Origin: VAZQ01 sp035293945
GTDB lineage: Bacteria > Pseudomonadota > Alphaproteobacteria > Rhizobiales > Xanthobacteraceae
DNA: 64,000 nt
Reading direction: 5' to 3'
NCBI GenBank assembly: GCA_035293945.1
Contig: DATGLV010000010.1
Location: 109,815 to 173,814, forward strand
The position numbers and the translations under genes were made by a program. The notes below the pieces were generated by a model. That model searched no databases and was not told where the DNA came from. It worked only from the letters and a program-made list of their open reading frames with translations. Each line of letters opens with the position of its first letter. Position 1 is the stretch's first letter. This document shows positions 6,253-21,200 of the stretch, piece by piece.

Positions 6253-9200
6253 ATGGCGTTTCCGTTCCAGTCGATCGGCTTGCAGGGCCCCCCGAGTGGC
6301 CCACATCCCCGCAAATCCAGAGCGAGTCGCCGCCGCACACGTTGGTTCTGGCCGGTGACGCGGTCGCGGGCGCCCGCCCGCCCGGTGCATGAACGTCTGG
6401 TCTTCGATCCGCTCGAGCCACGGCTCCTGCTGAACGCGGATGTGCTCTCGGTCAACCTCGCGCATGACACGGGTCCGGTGGCTCCCGACCACAGCATCAT
6501 CGTGCAGATGGTGCAGCAGACGGAGCAGGTGAACGCGCAGGCGGTCTCGGTCCAGCGCGTGCAGGTGGTCGACCAGAGCAACAACCAGGTGCTCGCCTTC
6601 GGCGACCTGAATGAAATCTCGGGCATCTCCATCGTCGGTGGGAGTGGCACTACCACGCTGACGGTCGACGCCAGCTCATTCAATGGCGCGAGCCTGCTGC
6701 CGCCCGCGATCTCGTTCACGGGCGGCAGCGGCCACGACAACATCATCTTCGACAACACGAGCGCGACGGCGTGGTCGCTGACCGGAGCCGATGCCGGCAC
6801 GGTTTCCGGCAGCGGGGTGACCGCCTCGTTCCAGAACGTCGCCAACCTGACCGGCGCCGCCAACAACGACGACACGCTGACGGTGGAGAAGGGCGGCACG
6901 CTGTCGGGCGTCTACGACGGCGGCGCGGGCGGCGGAAATTCAGTCGTCTTCGACAACGGACCGCATCAGGCGGCGGCGTTCGCCGCCGGACCGCAGTTCA
7001 GCACCGTCACGCTCGACGGGCAGGCCTATCAGCTCGCCGACGCCGGACCGATCAATCTCGGCGACCCTTCGAGTTTTTCGCTTTCGACCGAAGCCGGGGG
7101 AGCGACCACAACCGCCTTGATGCAGTCGGCCGGGAGCAATGGCTTCGAGTTTTCCTCGCTCTCCGGCCCTGCTTATGACGTGACCGTAAAGCCGGACGCT
7201 GGACCGTTCGAGGTGAATGTCGGGGTCGGGAACTCGCTCAAGGTCGACACCATCGACGTCGACACGAATTTCTCCGGCACCAAGCTCACCATCGACGGCG
7301 GCGGCAAATCGGTCGAATTTGCCGGGATTGTCACAGATTCTTCCGGCATCTCCGTTTCCGCACAATCGATCACGTTGGATTCCGGCGCCGGTGTTGCCGG
7401 CCTCATCGGCGGGGCCGGCGGCGTCACGCTTGATGCATCGGCGAGCGGCGGTCAGGTCATCTCCAATGCGACCGGGCCGGAGCCCATCTCGGCGCTGGGC
7501 ATCGATACTGGGATCACCGAGGGAAGCGGCGCGACCATCAGCGGCAACACGATCGCGCTGTCCGCCCAGTCATCGACCACCGCGACGATCACCACGGACG
7601 GGGTTTCCCAGGCGCTCGACAGCGCCACCATCGCGACCGAAAACAGCGCGACAATCACCCTCAACGGTACCGTCGACGCCACCGGCGCGCTCTCGATTCT
7701 CACTGGGGTCACTCTCACGGACGGCGTCACCGCCACGGACGGCAATAACCTCACCAGCATCAGCGTCACCGCGAACGACACCTCGGAGGTGACGCTCGGC
7801 GCGGCGGCCCACGTGTCCGGCGGCAGCGTCGATATCGGCGCGACCACGACGGTCAATACGACCATCAATGCGAGCAATCTCGCCTACGGTTACATCCAGT
7901 CCGGCAGCAAGGTCATCCCGGACAGCTGGACGGGTGCGCTGGTCGGACTTTCCACCAACATCACCAACACCACCGAGGTCACCGTTCCGGCGACGGCGCA
8001 AATTTCCGCCGGCACCGGCACGGTCTCGGGCACCAGCGACAGCTTGGTCATCGGTGCGACCGACGTGACCAATGTCACCTCCGACTACACGCCGGCGCAG
8101 ACGGTCTATGTGCCGCGGATCAACGGCGTTCTCATTTTCTCGACCGTGGACAGCTCGGTCGCGGTCGTTCGCACGACGGATGTCTTGATCGGAGACACTG
8201 TCGCGACCGATACGGTGAGCGAGCCTTCGTCATCGCCGCCCTACACGATCGATGACGCGAGCGGCGACGCCGCCATCACTGCGTCGAGCGGCGGCTCTAT
8301 CGCCAACGACGAAGTCTCCGATCCGAGCCAGGGCTCCGCGGTCGGCTCGACCGAGAACACGTCCGGAACCTCGAGCTCCAGTCCGGGCGACACCACCTTA
8401 GTGGAGCTGCGCGGCGTCAGCGTCGACGCCCAGGGGCTGGACGCGGCCGCAATCAGCGCGACCGATTATCTGGCGACGTCGCACTACGCGACCAACACGG
8501 TCTATGGCGGGACCGAGGCGCTCATCGATCATTCGAACATCACCGCCGGCACCGACGGCCTGTCGCTGACAACTCAGGACAACTCGACGCTGACGGCGAT
8601 CGCCCAATCGTTCGATATCAACAGTCAGCACCTCACCGGTATCGACCCGCTCACGATCACCATCACGGCCACGACCGCGGTCAATGCTCTCGACAAGAAC
8701 GTCTCGGCAGAGATCACCAATTCGACCGTCGCCTCGCACGGGGAGGTCACGGTTCAGGCGGTCGACAACGAAACCATTGTCTCGCTCGCCGATACCGAAG
8801 CGGTTGTCATTACCACGACGCCGCTCGACAAGGGTTATTTCGAATTCGGCGGGACATTCGCCGCCAACAGCATCCTCGGGCAGGTCATCGCCTCGGTCCA
8901 GTCATCGACGATTACCACCTACACGGCGGATTCCGGTGGTTCGACCGTCGGCGACGTGCAGGTCCTCGCCGGCAACACTTCGACCATTGACGCCGAGGCA
9001 CAGGCGGGATCGACCGCGACGGGTGGATCGCTGGCGAGCGGCGTGGCCGGTGCGGTCGCCATCAACACGGTCGGCTGGACCGGCACGTCGACGCTCTCCG
9101 CGATCGGTTCGTCGCAGTCGCTCACCGCCTTGTCGGCGGCGATCAACGGCCTGCTCGGCACGTCGTTCTGGACCAGCGAAACTCCGGCGAACGTGACCGC

Positions 9201-12200
9201 CAGCATCACTGGATCGACGGTCGACGCCGCGGGAGCGCTGACCGTGATGGCGATTGCCCAAGGCGTCATCAATGCGACCGTCAGCAACGTCTCAAACGTG
9301 ACCGGCAACGCCATCGGCGGCACCAAGACGGGCGCCGTCGGCGGCATCATCGCGACCAACAAGCTGAGCGGCTCTGCGCAGGCCTATGTCGACAATTCGG
9401 CGACGCCGAGTGCGACCGTATCGGCGGTTGGGGCGACCACGATCCAAGCCACCAACAATGACACGATCGCATCGAACTCGACGATCATCACGAGTGCCGA
9501 CGCGACGACCGACGGCGCCGCCAAGCTCGCGGCGAAAGCGCTCGCCAAGATCCTCAACCTTGCCAATGTGGCGAAGTACACATCCGGTAGCGGCACCGTT
9601 CAGCTCAATTTCGGCGATCTGGTTCAGTTCACCGCGACCTATGATACAGCGCGCTCGCTGTTTGCACCGATTCAGCTGGTTCGTGATGTCACAATCCACG
9701 CCGGCGACACCGTGCATGTGTCGAAGGGCTACAATCCCGAGCTCGGTGTGTTCGACCAGACCTATGTGTACACCGGCCCGACCAAGACCATCGATCTTGA
9801 GAGCACCAACTATCTCGACACGGCCAACTGGACCTTGGGGGTCGGCTCCAACGGCGGCGTCTATAAATTCATGGGTGCCTCCGGCACCTATGTGAATCTC
9901 GGCACCGGTACACCGCTGACGGCCGCGCCCGGCAGCGGCGGCGTGCCCGTCCCGATGTCGGCGCCGGGCTACAGCAATCTCAACTATTGGTACGAGGAGC
10001 CGTATTCGCAGCTCCTGCCCACCGGCTACAACATAAAGGGCGCGACCGGCATTGGAATCGGCGGCATCGTCGTCACCAACGACGTGCATGGCGGCGCGAC
10101 CGCCTATGTGCAGTCGACCGATCTCAGCGGTGACGGGGCCGTCAGCGTCGCCGCGAGCGACAGTGCCTCGATCACCGCGAACATCAACGCGACGGCGACC
10201 GCTGCCGGCGGCAGCGTCTTCGGCGGCGCCAATTCCGGCACGGTGCTTGCCGTCAACGCCACGATTGCCACCAATCAGGTGATCGGCAGCGCCACGGCCT
10301 ATGTCAGCGACAGCACGGTCACGACCACCGACACCGCGAGCGACCAAACCAACCAGATTTCGCCGGATATTTCGGTCACGGCCACGAACTGGTCGACAAT
10401 CGACGCAACGACGCAGAGCTCTATCACGGCCGGCGGCAGCGGCACCGGCAAGGCGGTCGGCTTCACGATGGCGTTCAACGCGATCGGGGATGCGTTCAAC
10501 AATCTTCTGTCCAATGCGATCGATGCGCTCCTGGCCCAGAACGTGCTCGGTACGGTCAGCCCTGCGGTCACCACCGCCTATATCCAGGACTCCAGCATTT
10601 CGTCCGGCGGCGCGCTGACGGTGTCGGCGAGCTCCACGGAACAGATCACCTCGACGATCGGCAACGACACGATCTCGGACGCTTCGGCCTTCGCCAGCGC
10701 GAGCGGCACGACCGCGGCCGGCATGATCAGCAGCAACGTGATCCAAGCGGGGGTCAGCGCCTATATCAACAACGACAACGACGGTAAGCTGGTCACCAGC
10801 GCGGGCGCCTTGTCGGTGACCGCAACCGACAGTTCCTCGGACACTGCCAGCTCCGAAGAAACTTCGACCAACACGCCCAGCAACGATGCCGCTGCCGGCC
10901 TGATCAACGGCTACGCCAACCTGGCCCTCGACAGCTATCAATATACCGACCAGTCAGGCACGCAGAACCTCAGCTTCGGGGACAAGGTGTGGGTCGGCGA
11001 CCAGCCGACCAGCGGCGATATCATCGGCCAGGGGGCGGCGGGCACGACCGTCAACCCGGGCGACTTGGTGGCGGCCGCCGACGGCACGCTCTACAAGTAT
11101 ATTGGCAGCTCCCCGATCACCGTCGATTTTTCCGCGCACGCGACGCAAACGCCGAATTTCAGTGATGCCAAGAGCTGGACGGCCGACCCAAACGGCACCG
11201 TCTATCAATATATGGGCCAGAGCGGCAGCGTCGATCTGGCGACCGGCAACATCGGTGCCGACACGACCGGCTATTCCAACCTCCAATATTGGAAGCCACT
11301 GAGTCAGAACAACATCATCCAGGGAGCAGAGGTCGACATCGCCCTCGCAGCGGTCGGTGAGCTCGCGGATATCAAGGATATCACCGGCAATGCCAAATCA
11401 TATTATATACTTTTCGATTTCAATCAGGTGCAAAGCTCGACGTCGGCTTATGTCGAGAATGTAACGACAAATTCGGCAAGCCTCGTCATTGCGGCCACCG
11501 ACGCTGCATCGATCTCGGCTTCGGATTCCAGCGTCGTCAACGCCTCTACGACCGGCGGCAATAACGGCAACGGCGAAGGCTATGGCGGTGTAATCGCCAC
11601 CAATCAGGTCGATGGCAACGCGAGCGCGTATATCGAGGACGCCGGCGTCACGACAACAACGGGCGACGTCTCGGTCACGGCCGACAACACCGGTTCAATT
11701 TCCGCGCTTGAGACGACGAGCCTGACCGCCGCCGGCAACACCAAATCACTGCTCGCCGCGTTCAATGTCGTCGGCTGGAGCAACGACAATTTTGCCTACC
11801 TCGCGGTGGATGCGCTGCTCGGCGACAGCAGCCTGCTGGGCACGCGAACGCCGGATTTGACGCAGGCGTATATCGACGATTCGACGGTGACGGCGGCCGG
11901 CAGTGTCGACGTGACTGCGACCGACTCTGCGACGATCACGGTCGATGCCGGCGATTCCTCGAATTCCTCGAAGGGTAACGCCCTGTTGCTCGACTTCGAG
12001 GATACCGAGCCGCGCTCCGGCAATGATGCGCTGCTGGCGACCAACATGATCGCGGCCCAGACCAACGCCTTTATCCAGAACGCCGTCGGGGGGACAACCA
12101 CCGTCACGGCGACTGCCGGGTCGATCAAGGTCAAGGCCAACGACGCGTCGACCGACAACGCCACCTCGGTTCTCAATGTCACGGCGGTGCACGCCAACAA

Positions 12201-15200
12201 CGAATCCGACATCGTAAGCGTGCTCGATCAGCTCTATACGACGAGCTACGCCTATACGAGTGCATCGGGCTTGCAATATCTCACCCAGGGCGATCAGGTG
12301 CTCGATGATTCAACGGGCACTCCGCAAATTTACACTTACGAAGGACCGTCAAGCGATCCGTCCAACCCGGCCACGGCAATCAATCTCGGCGTCTATAACG
12401 CCAGCACCAATCCGACCGGCCAGCGCTACGCCACTGATGCGGCGAATTGGAAGGCGCTGCCGCAGGGCGCGCCCACGGTGGCGGGGCTGACCTCCGCGTT
12501 CGCCAAGTTCAACCTGACGGCTTCCAACTCAAAAGGCCTGGCCGGCGTGTTCGTGATGAACGAGGTCCAGGCGCAGGCGACCGCGACGGTGACGGGCGCG
12601 TCGCTCACCGCGGATGGCACCGGCGCAGGCATCGATGTCACGGCAAGCGAGGCCGCGGCGATCGCCGCCTTTGTCGAGAACAACATCACCTCCTCCGGCG
12701 GCGGGCAAGGCGTGGTGTCATCGACAGCTGGCGGCAGCCTGTCGGGCTCCGGGTCGATCGTCACCAATCTGGTCGACGCATCGGCCACCGCTTACATCGA
12801 TCGATCGCAGACACCGGGTGCCACCTACGTCACCACTCCCGGCTCCAATAAGGTCGCTCCCATCACCTCGGTGGTGAACCTCGTCAGCGGGGACACCGTG
12901 ACATTGGGCAACGGCACGGATGGCGCGCCGGCCTACGGGACGCTGACGGGCGACGATGTCGTCGGCTCAGGTGCCGCAAACACGACCGTCAATCCCGGGG
13001 ACGTGGTGCAGGACGGGTCGGCCTATTACCGTTACATCGGCGCCGGCCCGATTTCCGTGGATTTCTCCAGCGGCGCAGCGACCACTCCGGATTTCGCCGG
13101 GGATGCGACCAACTGGGCGAAGGTCGGCGGTACGCCCGGGACGACCTATCAATACATAGGACCCTCGGGCCCGATAGACATCCACAACACCGACTACACC
13201 AACACCACGCTTTGGAAGCCCACCTACTTCACCACGCCGGGCACGGGCGTCACGAATGCCGTCGCACTGGTCAACGGAGATTTGGTGCGGTTGGCGCCTC
13301 TTTACGATGTAGTGAAACAGGGAGACATTTTTGGCTCAGGTGTCGCCAATACGACGGTCAGTCAGGGCGATGTCATCGAGGCCGGTTCGGCGTTCTACCG
13401 TTACCTTGGCGCCAGCCCGACCACCTTGAATTTTTCCGCGGCTGCGTCGAGTTTCGCTTCTATCCTGAATGCTGCGCCGGCGAATTGGGCGAAGATCGGC
13501 GGCACGCCGGGCGCCGTCTACAAATATCTGGGCTCCGCGCCCAGCACCGATCTCAATAACACTGATTATACAAATACCAGCCTATGGCAGCTCCTGCCGA
13601 CGCCCTACAGCACCACGCCGGGTCCAAATCCCGTCGGCACGAATGTGGTGAAACTGGTCTCCGGGAACACCGTCAAGCTGGGCAATGACCCCGACGGCTC
13701 ACCGTATGGCACCGTGACCACGGGTGACGTTTTCGGCTCCGGCTCGGCGAACACGCTGGTCAGTGCCGGCGACGTGATCCAGGCCGGCGCCAACATCTAC
13801 CGCTATGTCGGCACGTCTCCGACCAACATCGACTTCTCGAAGCCGGCCTCGAGCTTCACCGCGATCCTGAATGCCGCGCCCGGCAACTGGGCGCAGCTCG
13901 GCGGCACGGCCGGCGACGTCTATCAATACATCGGGCCGGAAGCCAACGTCGATCTCTACAACACCGACTATGCCAATACCGCGCTTTGGGCCTTGGTGAC
14001 GCCGGTCTATACCAACCCGACGCTTTCCGCCGGCTCCGGCGGAATTTCCGTGTCGGCCGATAATGCGGCTCAGCTCGATGCCCAGGCGCTGGTCGCCTCG
14101 ACAACGAGCGGCGGCGGCGAGCAACAGGCCGTCGGCGTAGTCCTGGCATTCAACTCGCTCGGCTATAATCCGGAGAATTTCCTCTTCAATTCCATCGATG
14201 CGCTGCTCGGCAGCGATTATCTCTCCAATCCCGATCCATCGAACGCGACCGCCTATATTCACGATGCATTCATCACCGACAGCGGCGATCTCGATGTCCA
14301 GGCGCAGAGCGACGAGCAGATCAACGCCACCAACAGCAATGCGGCGATAGCGGCCGCGTCGGCTCTGTTCGACGCTACCGGCCTTGGCTTCGGCGGCAAC
14401 CTGGCGTCGAACAAGGTCGACGGCAATGCGTCGGCCTATATCGACGAATCCGATCTCGACGGCGGGCTTTATTCCTTGACAATCGGTGGCTCGCTCTCGG
14501 TCCAGTCCAGCGATACGGCCGGTATCTTTTCCAACGTCAAGCTGGTTTCGTCCTCGACCGTGACCAACGACGGCGGCGCCGGGCTGCTGCAAACCGAAAT
14601 CGATGCCGCGACGCCTGCGACCTATACGACCACTCCGGGCCTGGGCGATTCGGCGATTTCGACCATCAGGGGCCTTGCTTTCGGTGACACCGTGCGGCTC
14701 GGGAACGGCAGCGATGGCGCTGCGTCCTATGATGCGGTGACGACCGGCACCGCGGCCGATGGCACCTCCTTGCCCGACATCATCGGCAGCGGCGCCGCCA
14801 ACACCACCGTCAATCAGGGCGACGTGGTGCAGAACAGCGATGGCACGCTCTATCGCTATCTTGGCAACAGCCCGACCACAGTCGACTTTTCGGCGCAGGC
14901 GACGCAGACCCCGGACTTTGCCGACACCAACACCTGGGCAAAGATCGGCGGCATCAACGGCGATGTCTATCAATATATGGGGCCCGGCACGAAGGCTTCG
15001 CCCGACCAGGTGGATCTCTTCAACACCGACTATACGAATCTCAATCTTTGGAAGCAGGTGCTGACCACACAGCTGATCCCGCAGGGCCTGAACGTCACCG
15101 ATTCCAGTTCCACCGCGGGCGGCCTGATCTTCGTGCTCAACGACGTGCGCTCGGCGACCAACGCCTATGTGAAGCAGGTCAATGTCACGACCGCCGGCAC

Positions 15201-18200
15201 CATCGCCATCAATGCGCTGGACCAGGCGACGATCACCGCGAACAACGACAGCACGGTGACCAATAGCGGCGGCAGCGCGCTCGGCGCCGGAGACAGGTTG
15301 TCGTTCAACGGCGTCGCCGCGACCAACCTGGTGCAGAGCTCGGCCAACGCCTATGCGCAGTCGAGCAGTCTCACCTCGAACAGCGTCCTTCACGTCCTCG
15401 GCACCGGCACCGGGAGCACGACAATCAATCCCGGCGATGTGGTCGAGGAGGCGGCTTCGTCGGCGCCGGTGGATTTCGTCACCGCCCCCGCTTCCGGCGA
15501 CACCAACGTCAAGGAGCTGGTCGCCGGTGAAACCGTGCAGCTGGACGCCAACTACGGCGCCGTGACCGATACGGTCGGCAGCGCCGGGCCGAAAACCCTG
15601 GTCAATACCGGGGACGTGGTCCAGAACGGCACGACGTTTTACCGTTATATCGGCTCTGCGGCGCAGACCTTCGATCTCACCGGGAACACCACCGATACCA
15701 ACGCGGCGGATCCGTCGCCGGATTTCACCGACACCACGAATTGGGCGAAGATCGGCGGAACGGCGGGCGTGACCTACGAATATGTAGGGCCGGGCAGCGC
15801 CTCGGCTCCGGCCGCCATCGATCTCAACAATACCGATTATACCGACGCCACGAATTGGCAGGTGGTGCAGCCGGCGCTCTATCGGTACATCGGCGCTGCC
15901 GCCAAGACCGTCAACCTGGCACCGAATGCGACGCTGCCGAACTTCAGCGATGCGACCCAATGGACGCAAGTCGGCGCCGCGACGATCTCGATCTATGCAA
16001 CCAATACGTCGACCATCACCGCCACCAACATGGCGAACACGGCGAGCGGTGGAAAGGGTGGCGGCGGGGTGCTGGCCGTCAATACGGTCGGCTGGCAGTC
16101 CGAGAATATCCTGTTCAATGCGCTCGATGCCCTGCTCGGCAGCCCGGATATCGATGAGGCTTTCGGCACCTCGCCGCTGGCCGATGTCAATGCCTATGCG
16201 TCGAGTTCCACCCTCGATGCGGTGCACGGCAGCATCAGCGTCGAAGGGTTGGAGCAGGCCAAGATCTCCGCCACGACCGGTAATGCATCGACCTCGCTGG
16301 CCTCGGGGCTCGCCAACGAGAACAGCAGCTCATATGGCCTGCTGCTGGCGACCAACATGGTCAACGCGCAGGCGGACGCCTACGTCGATTCCGCCTCGAC
16401 GACGACCGCCGGCGGCGGTTCGCTGTCCGTCGTCGCCAAGGACGACGCCGAGATTCACTCGACCGACAATCAGCAGATCGCCTCGACCTCGGTCAGCACC
16501 CCGCAGGGCCTGCTGCTCAGCTACCTTGGCACCATCATCGGCGATTATCAGTTCACCACGTCGTCGGGCACGCAAACCGTCGCGCCCGGCGACCTGGTCT
16601 ATGTCAGCAACGTTACGCCGACCCATACGGTGAGTGATGGAACGGTGACGCTGACCACCGGCGACACCGTGCTGGCCAGCAATGGAGCGATCTATCGGTT
16701 TGACGCGCTGTCGATCACCGGCCAGTCGACAAGCGAGAGCGTCAATCTCGCCACGACGAACTTCGCCACCTCGCCGCTGTTCGACCTCAACGTCTACGAA
16801 TACGCCGTCACCCCGACCTACCGGGCGAGCCAGGGAACGGAGACGCTGAACTCGGGCGACACGATTCTTGCCAGCGATGGCGTCATCTATCGGTACACCG
16901 GGACGTCGGGAGCGAGCGTCGATCTGGCCACGACTGACTTTGCCACCGCGACCGGCTACACGGCGATCAACACGCTCGATCTCGCCACGCAGACCTACAC
17001 CGACACGAGCACGTGGACACCGCTGACCTACTCGTCGGTCGCCAATTCGATCCCGACCTTCAATCTCACTGCTTCGAACGCGACGGCGGCCGGCGCGATC
17101 TTCGTGCTCAACGACGTGCGCAGCAACGTCGCGGCGACGGTCACAGGCGGAACGCTGTCAGCGGCCGGCAATCTGGCGATCGACGCGGAAAACAATGCGA
17201 TCATCGACGCGACCAATACCAGCACGGTCACGGCTTCGGGCGCCAGCCCGTTCGCGCCTTCCGGCCAGGCCAACGGCTACAACGTAACCATCGCTTCGAA
17301 CTACGTGCTCTCCAGCACGATTGCGTCGGCGAACTTCTCGGGCCTGAGCACCACCGCCAACGGCAATGTCGACATCACCGCGCTCGGCAATGCCTCAATC
17401 GACGCCGAGATGGACGCGTCGACCATGGCGAACACCTCCACGGTCGGCATCGTGCTTGCGTTCAACACGATCGGTATCAATGAGCCGGTTGGGGGCTTCT
17501 TCGAAAGCACCGTCGATGCCCTGTTCGGGATCGATCTCGCCGGCGAAAATCCGGATACGGTCGAAGCCTATGCGGCTGACACGACGATCAACGCGGCGGG
17601 CGGCGTCAATGTCACGGCGGACGACACCGCGAACATCACCGCGGACGTCAGCAATGCGGCGCTTGCGGTTCCTTCGACCTCCTCGATCGCGTCAGGACCC
17701 GGCATCAGCGTCGGTGGGACCATCGCGCTCAATCATGTTGCGACCGACGTCCTGGCCTATGTGGACCAGATCGGCAGCGGCCACACCATCACGGCCGGCA
17801 AGGGCGACATCGACATCGCGAGCAGCGACAGCGCGACCATCGCGGCGACGGTGGTCACGCCTGTGGTCAAGATCGGGGTGAGCTTCGCGTCCGGCGCTTC
17901 CAGCGCGATCGGCGTCAGCATCGTCCGCAACATCATCGACAGCAATGTCGCGGCCTACGACGGCGGCCGCGTGATCGGCGGAACGACCAGCAATCCGGTT
18001 TACGACACGGGCCTGCCGCTCACGGCCAGCAACGGCAACGTCAACATCACGGCCCGGGATACGTCCTCGATCGCCGCGACCTCGGCTTCGGCGGCCATTG
18101 CACTCAGCGTTGCGCCGTCCGGGGCCGGCGGATTTGCCGGCGGCGGTGCGGTTGCGATCAACACCATTCTGGGCAGCGTCGTGGCCAACGCCCAGGATGT

Positions 18201-21200
18201 CGCCATCGTGGCGACGGCCGCCACCAACCCGGGAAATGTCACGGTCTCGGCGACCGACAACCGGCTGATCACCGCGACGGTCGCGGCGCTTTCGGCGGAG
18301 GCGGCGCTCGGCACCGCGGTTGCGATCGGCGCATCGGTGGCGCTCAACCTGATCGGCTGGAACGGCACCGTCGCCGACGAGACCCAGGATTCGCACGATC
18401 CGATCATCGTCAAGGCGAATGTCACCGGCGGCTCGATCAACGCCGGGGGCGCTGTTTCAATTACCTCGAGCTCGACATCCACCATCGTGGCCGAGACCGC
18501 CGCCGTTGCGGTGGCGATCGGGATCACGCTCACCGGCGGCAGCAACAGCGGCGAGGAAGGTACCGGAGGCCAGGAAGCGACCCAAGGCGATGAAGGCACC
18601 GTGGCCGAAGGCGAGGGCGGCAGCCCGACCTCGGCTGCCGAAGAAGGCGAGGGCAAGACGAGTGACGGCGCGGGCGGCGAAACCACGACCGCGGAGGGCG
18701 AGGCCAACGGCGGGACCGTCGACGAAGGCGCGGACAATGCCGGCGGCGCCGAGACTAATGAAGCCGAGGCAGGTGGTGCGGCGGCGGGCGAGTCGGAGAA
18801 TACGGCCACGGAAGAGGGCAGCGGCTCGGGAGAGAAGGCGGCGCAGAAGGGCAGCGCGACCAGCATCCTCACCGGCCTCGGCCAGGGCGGCGGTATCCTC
18901 TTCGGCCTCGGCGGCGTGATCTCGAGCTCGCAGTCGGGCGGGGCCGAATCGCCCACCTACACGACGAATTCCACCACGAGCGTCAACGATTCGCAGACGC
19001 TGAAGACCGGCGATACGGTCCAGCTCGATTCCGGCTACGACACGCCCACCTATTCGGTCGGCAGCGGCACGACGCCCACGAATTCCACGGTCAATCCGGG
19101 AGACGTCGTCGACGACAGCGGGACGCTCTATCGCTATATCGGCACCAACGCGCTCACCGGCGTCGATTTCGAGACCGGAGCGACGCCGCCGAATTTCAGC
19201 GACACCACCAACTGGGCGCAGATCGGCGGCACCACCGGCCACACCTATGAATATATCGGGCCGTCCAACACCACGCTCGATCTGAACAATCAGGACTACA
19301 CGCAGGCGAGCAACTGGACCGACATCACCGGCGGCAGCAGCTCCGGCGGCAGTGGCACGTCCTCCTCGTCAGTCCCGCTCGGGGCTGTGACGGCGACGCT
19401 CGGCGCCGGGCTCGGATTCCTGACCGGGGGCTCGAGCTCGACCAAGCCGGAGCAGACCAGCACGGAAGAAGGCGACGGCAAGGACGCGAGCAACGCGTCG
19501 GATCCTTCGGGTGAGAACAATCCGGACGAGCCTGCTACGCCCGACCAAGCCACGCAATCGTCGTCCAGCGAGAGCGGCGGCGAAGGTGCCGGCAGCGGTG
19601 GCGCCAGTGGTGGTAGCAGCGGCTACGGCGTTTCGGCGGCCGGCGTCTATACCGAGAACAAGATTGCCACCACGGTCACCGCGACGGTCTCAAGCACCAC
19701 CTCGATCACGACCGGCTCGGGTGGATCGAATGGATTGAGCGTAACTGCCAGCGACACGGCGCAGATCACCTCGTTCGACGGCGCCGCCGCGGTGTCCGCT
19801 GATTTCTCCGACGGCAAGGCCAATTCGGTCACCATCGGCATCAGCATCGCCCGCAACACGATTCAGGACACGGTCTCCGCCTCGGTGACGGACGCTGGCC
19901 AGATCAATGCGACCAATGCGCCGATCACCATCGAGGCGACGCAAGCCTCGCAGATCTCGGCGACATCGCTTGCCGCCTCGCTGTCGGTTTCCGGTGGCGC
20001 GCAGGGCAGCCTCGGCGTGGCGGGCGGCGGCTCACTCGCCGACAACCTCATCGGCACCAACACCACCGCGACCCTCTCCGGCACGACGGTCGGAACCTCG
20101 ACCCATTCGGTCGGAACACTGAGCGTCGAGGCGACAGACACCTCGGGGATCGACGCCACAGTCGCGGCGGCTTCGGCGAGCGCCTCCATCGGGGCGCAAG
20201 GCGCTACCTCGGTCGGCATCGGGGCTTCGCTTGCGCACAACCGGATCGGCGACGGGACGGACACCGGCGGCGGTGCGGTCACTGCCTCGATCAGCTCCTC
20301 CACCATCTACAGCGGCGCAATCAACGTTCAGGCGACGTCGAACCAGGACATCACCGCATTGGTGGCGGCTGCCTCGGTCGGGCTCTCGGGCGGTGGCGAA
20401 TCCGGTGTCGCCATCTCCGGCGCCGGCGCCTTCGCGCTCAACGAAGTCGCCGTTACGGTCAGTGCCACCATCGATGGCGGCAGCGGCCTCCTTGACACGC
20501 CGACCGACAACATCACCACGACCGGCGCGGTCACGGTTGCGGCGTCCGACACCTCGACGATCGGCGCGACGGTCCTGGCCGGCGCGGTCACCGCCAGCTT
20601 TGCCGGACAGTCCAGCACCGGGATCACGATCGGCGTCTCCTTTGCCCGCAACTCCATCACCGACCCGGTCACCGCGTATATTCAGAATGTCCCGCAGCTC
20701 GACACCGGCGGCAACGCCATCAGCGTGACCGCCGATGAAGCCGGCAGCATCAGTGCCCTTACGGCTGCGGTGGCCCTCAACGTCAGCGCTGGCGCCCAGT
20801 CGGCGCTCTCCATCGCGGGCGGCGGAGCGCTGGCGGCCAATTTCATCGATGCGACGACGCAGGCCTATATTTCGGCTTCGACCTTGGGGTCCACCGGCCA
20901 CGCTGACGGCGCGGTCACCGTCAAGGCGACGGACGAGTCGGGCATCTCGGCCGGCACCGCCGCCCTCGCGGGATCAGCGGCTTTTGGCGGAACCAGCGGG
21001 ATCTCGGTCTCCATCGGGGTCGCGCTCGCCTACAACGAGATCGGCGATGCGACCGGGTTCGGCGCCGGCGCGGTCACGGCCTATATTTCCGGATCATCGA
21101 TCACCAGCAATGGTCTGGTCGATGTCGAAGCGTCCTCACAGGGGACCATCGGCGCGGCGACGGTCGGGGTGGCGGGAGCCCTGTCGGGCGGCGGCACCAC

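Noticed and set aside
9292..10941. Long minus-strand frames inside the giant gene (also 13699-16227 and 39682-41301)
   Set aside because: High GC and biased codon use leave the antisense frame open; compositions are Arg/Gly-rich and match no family.
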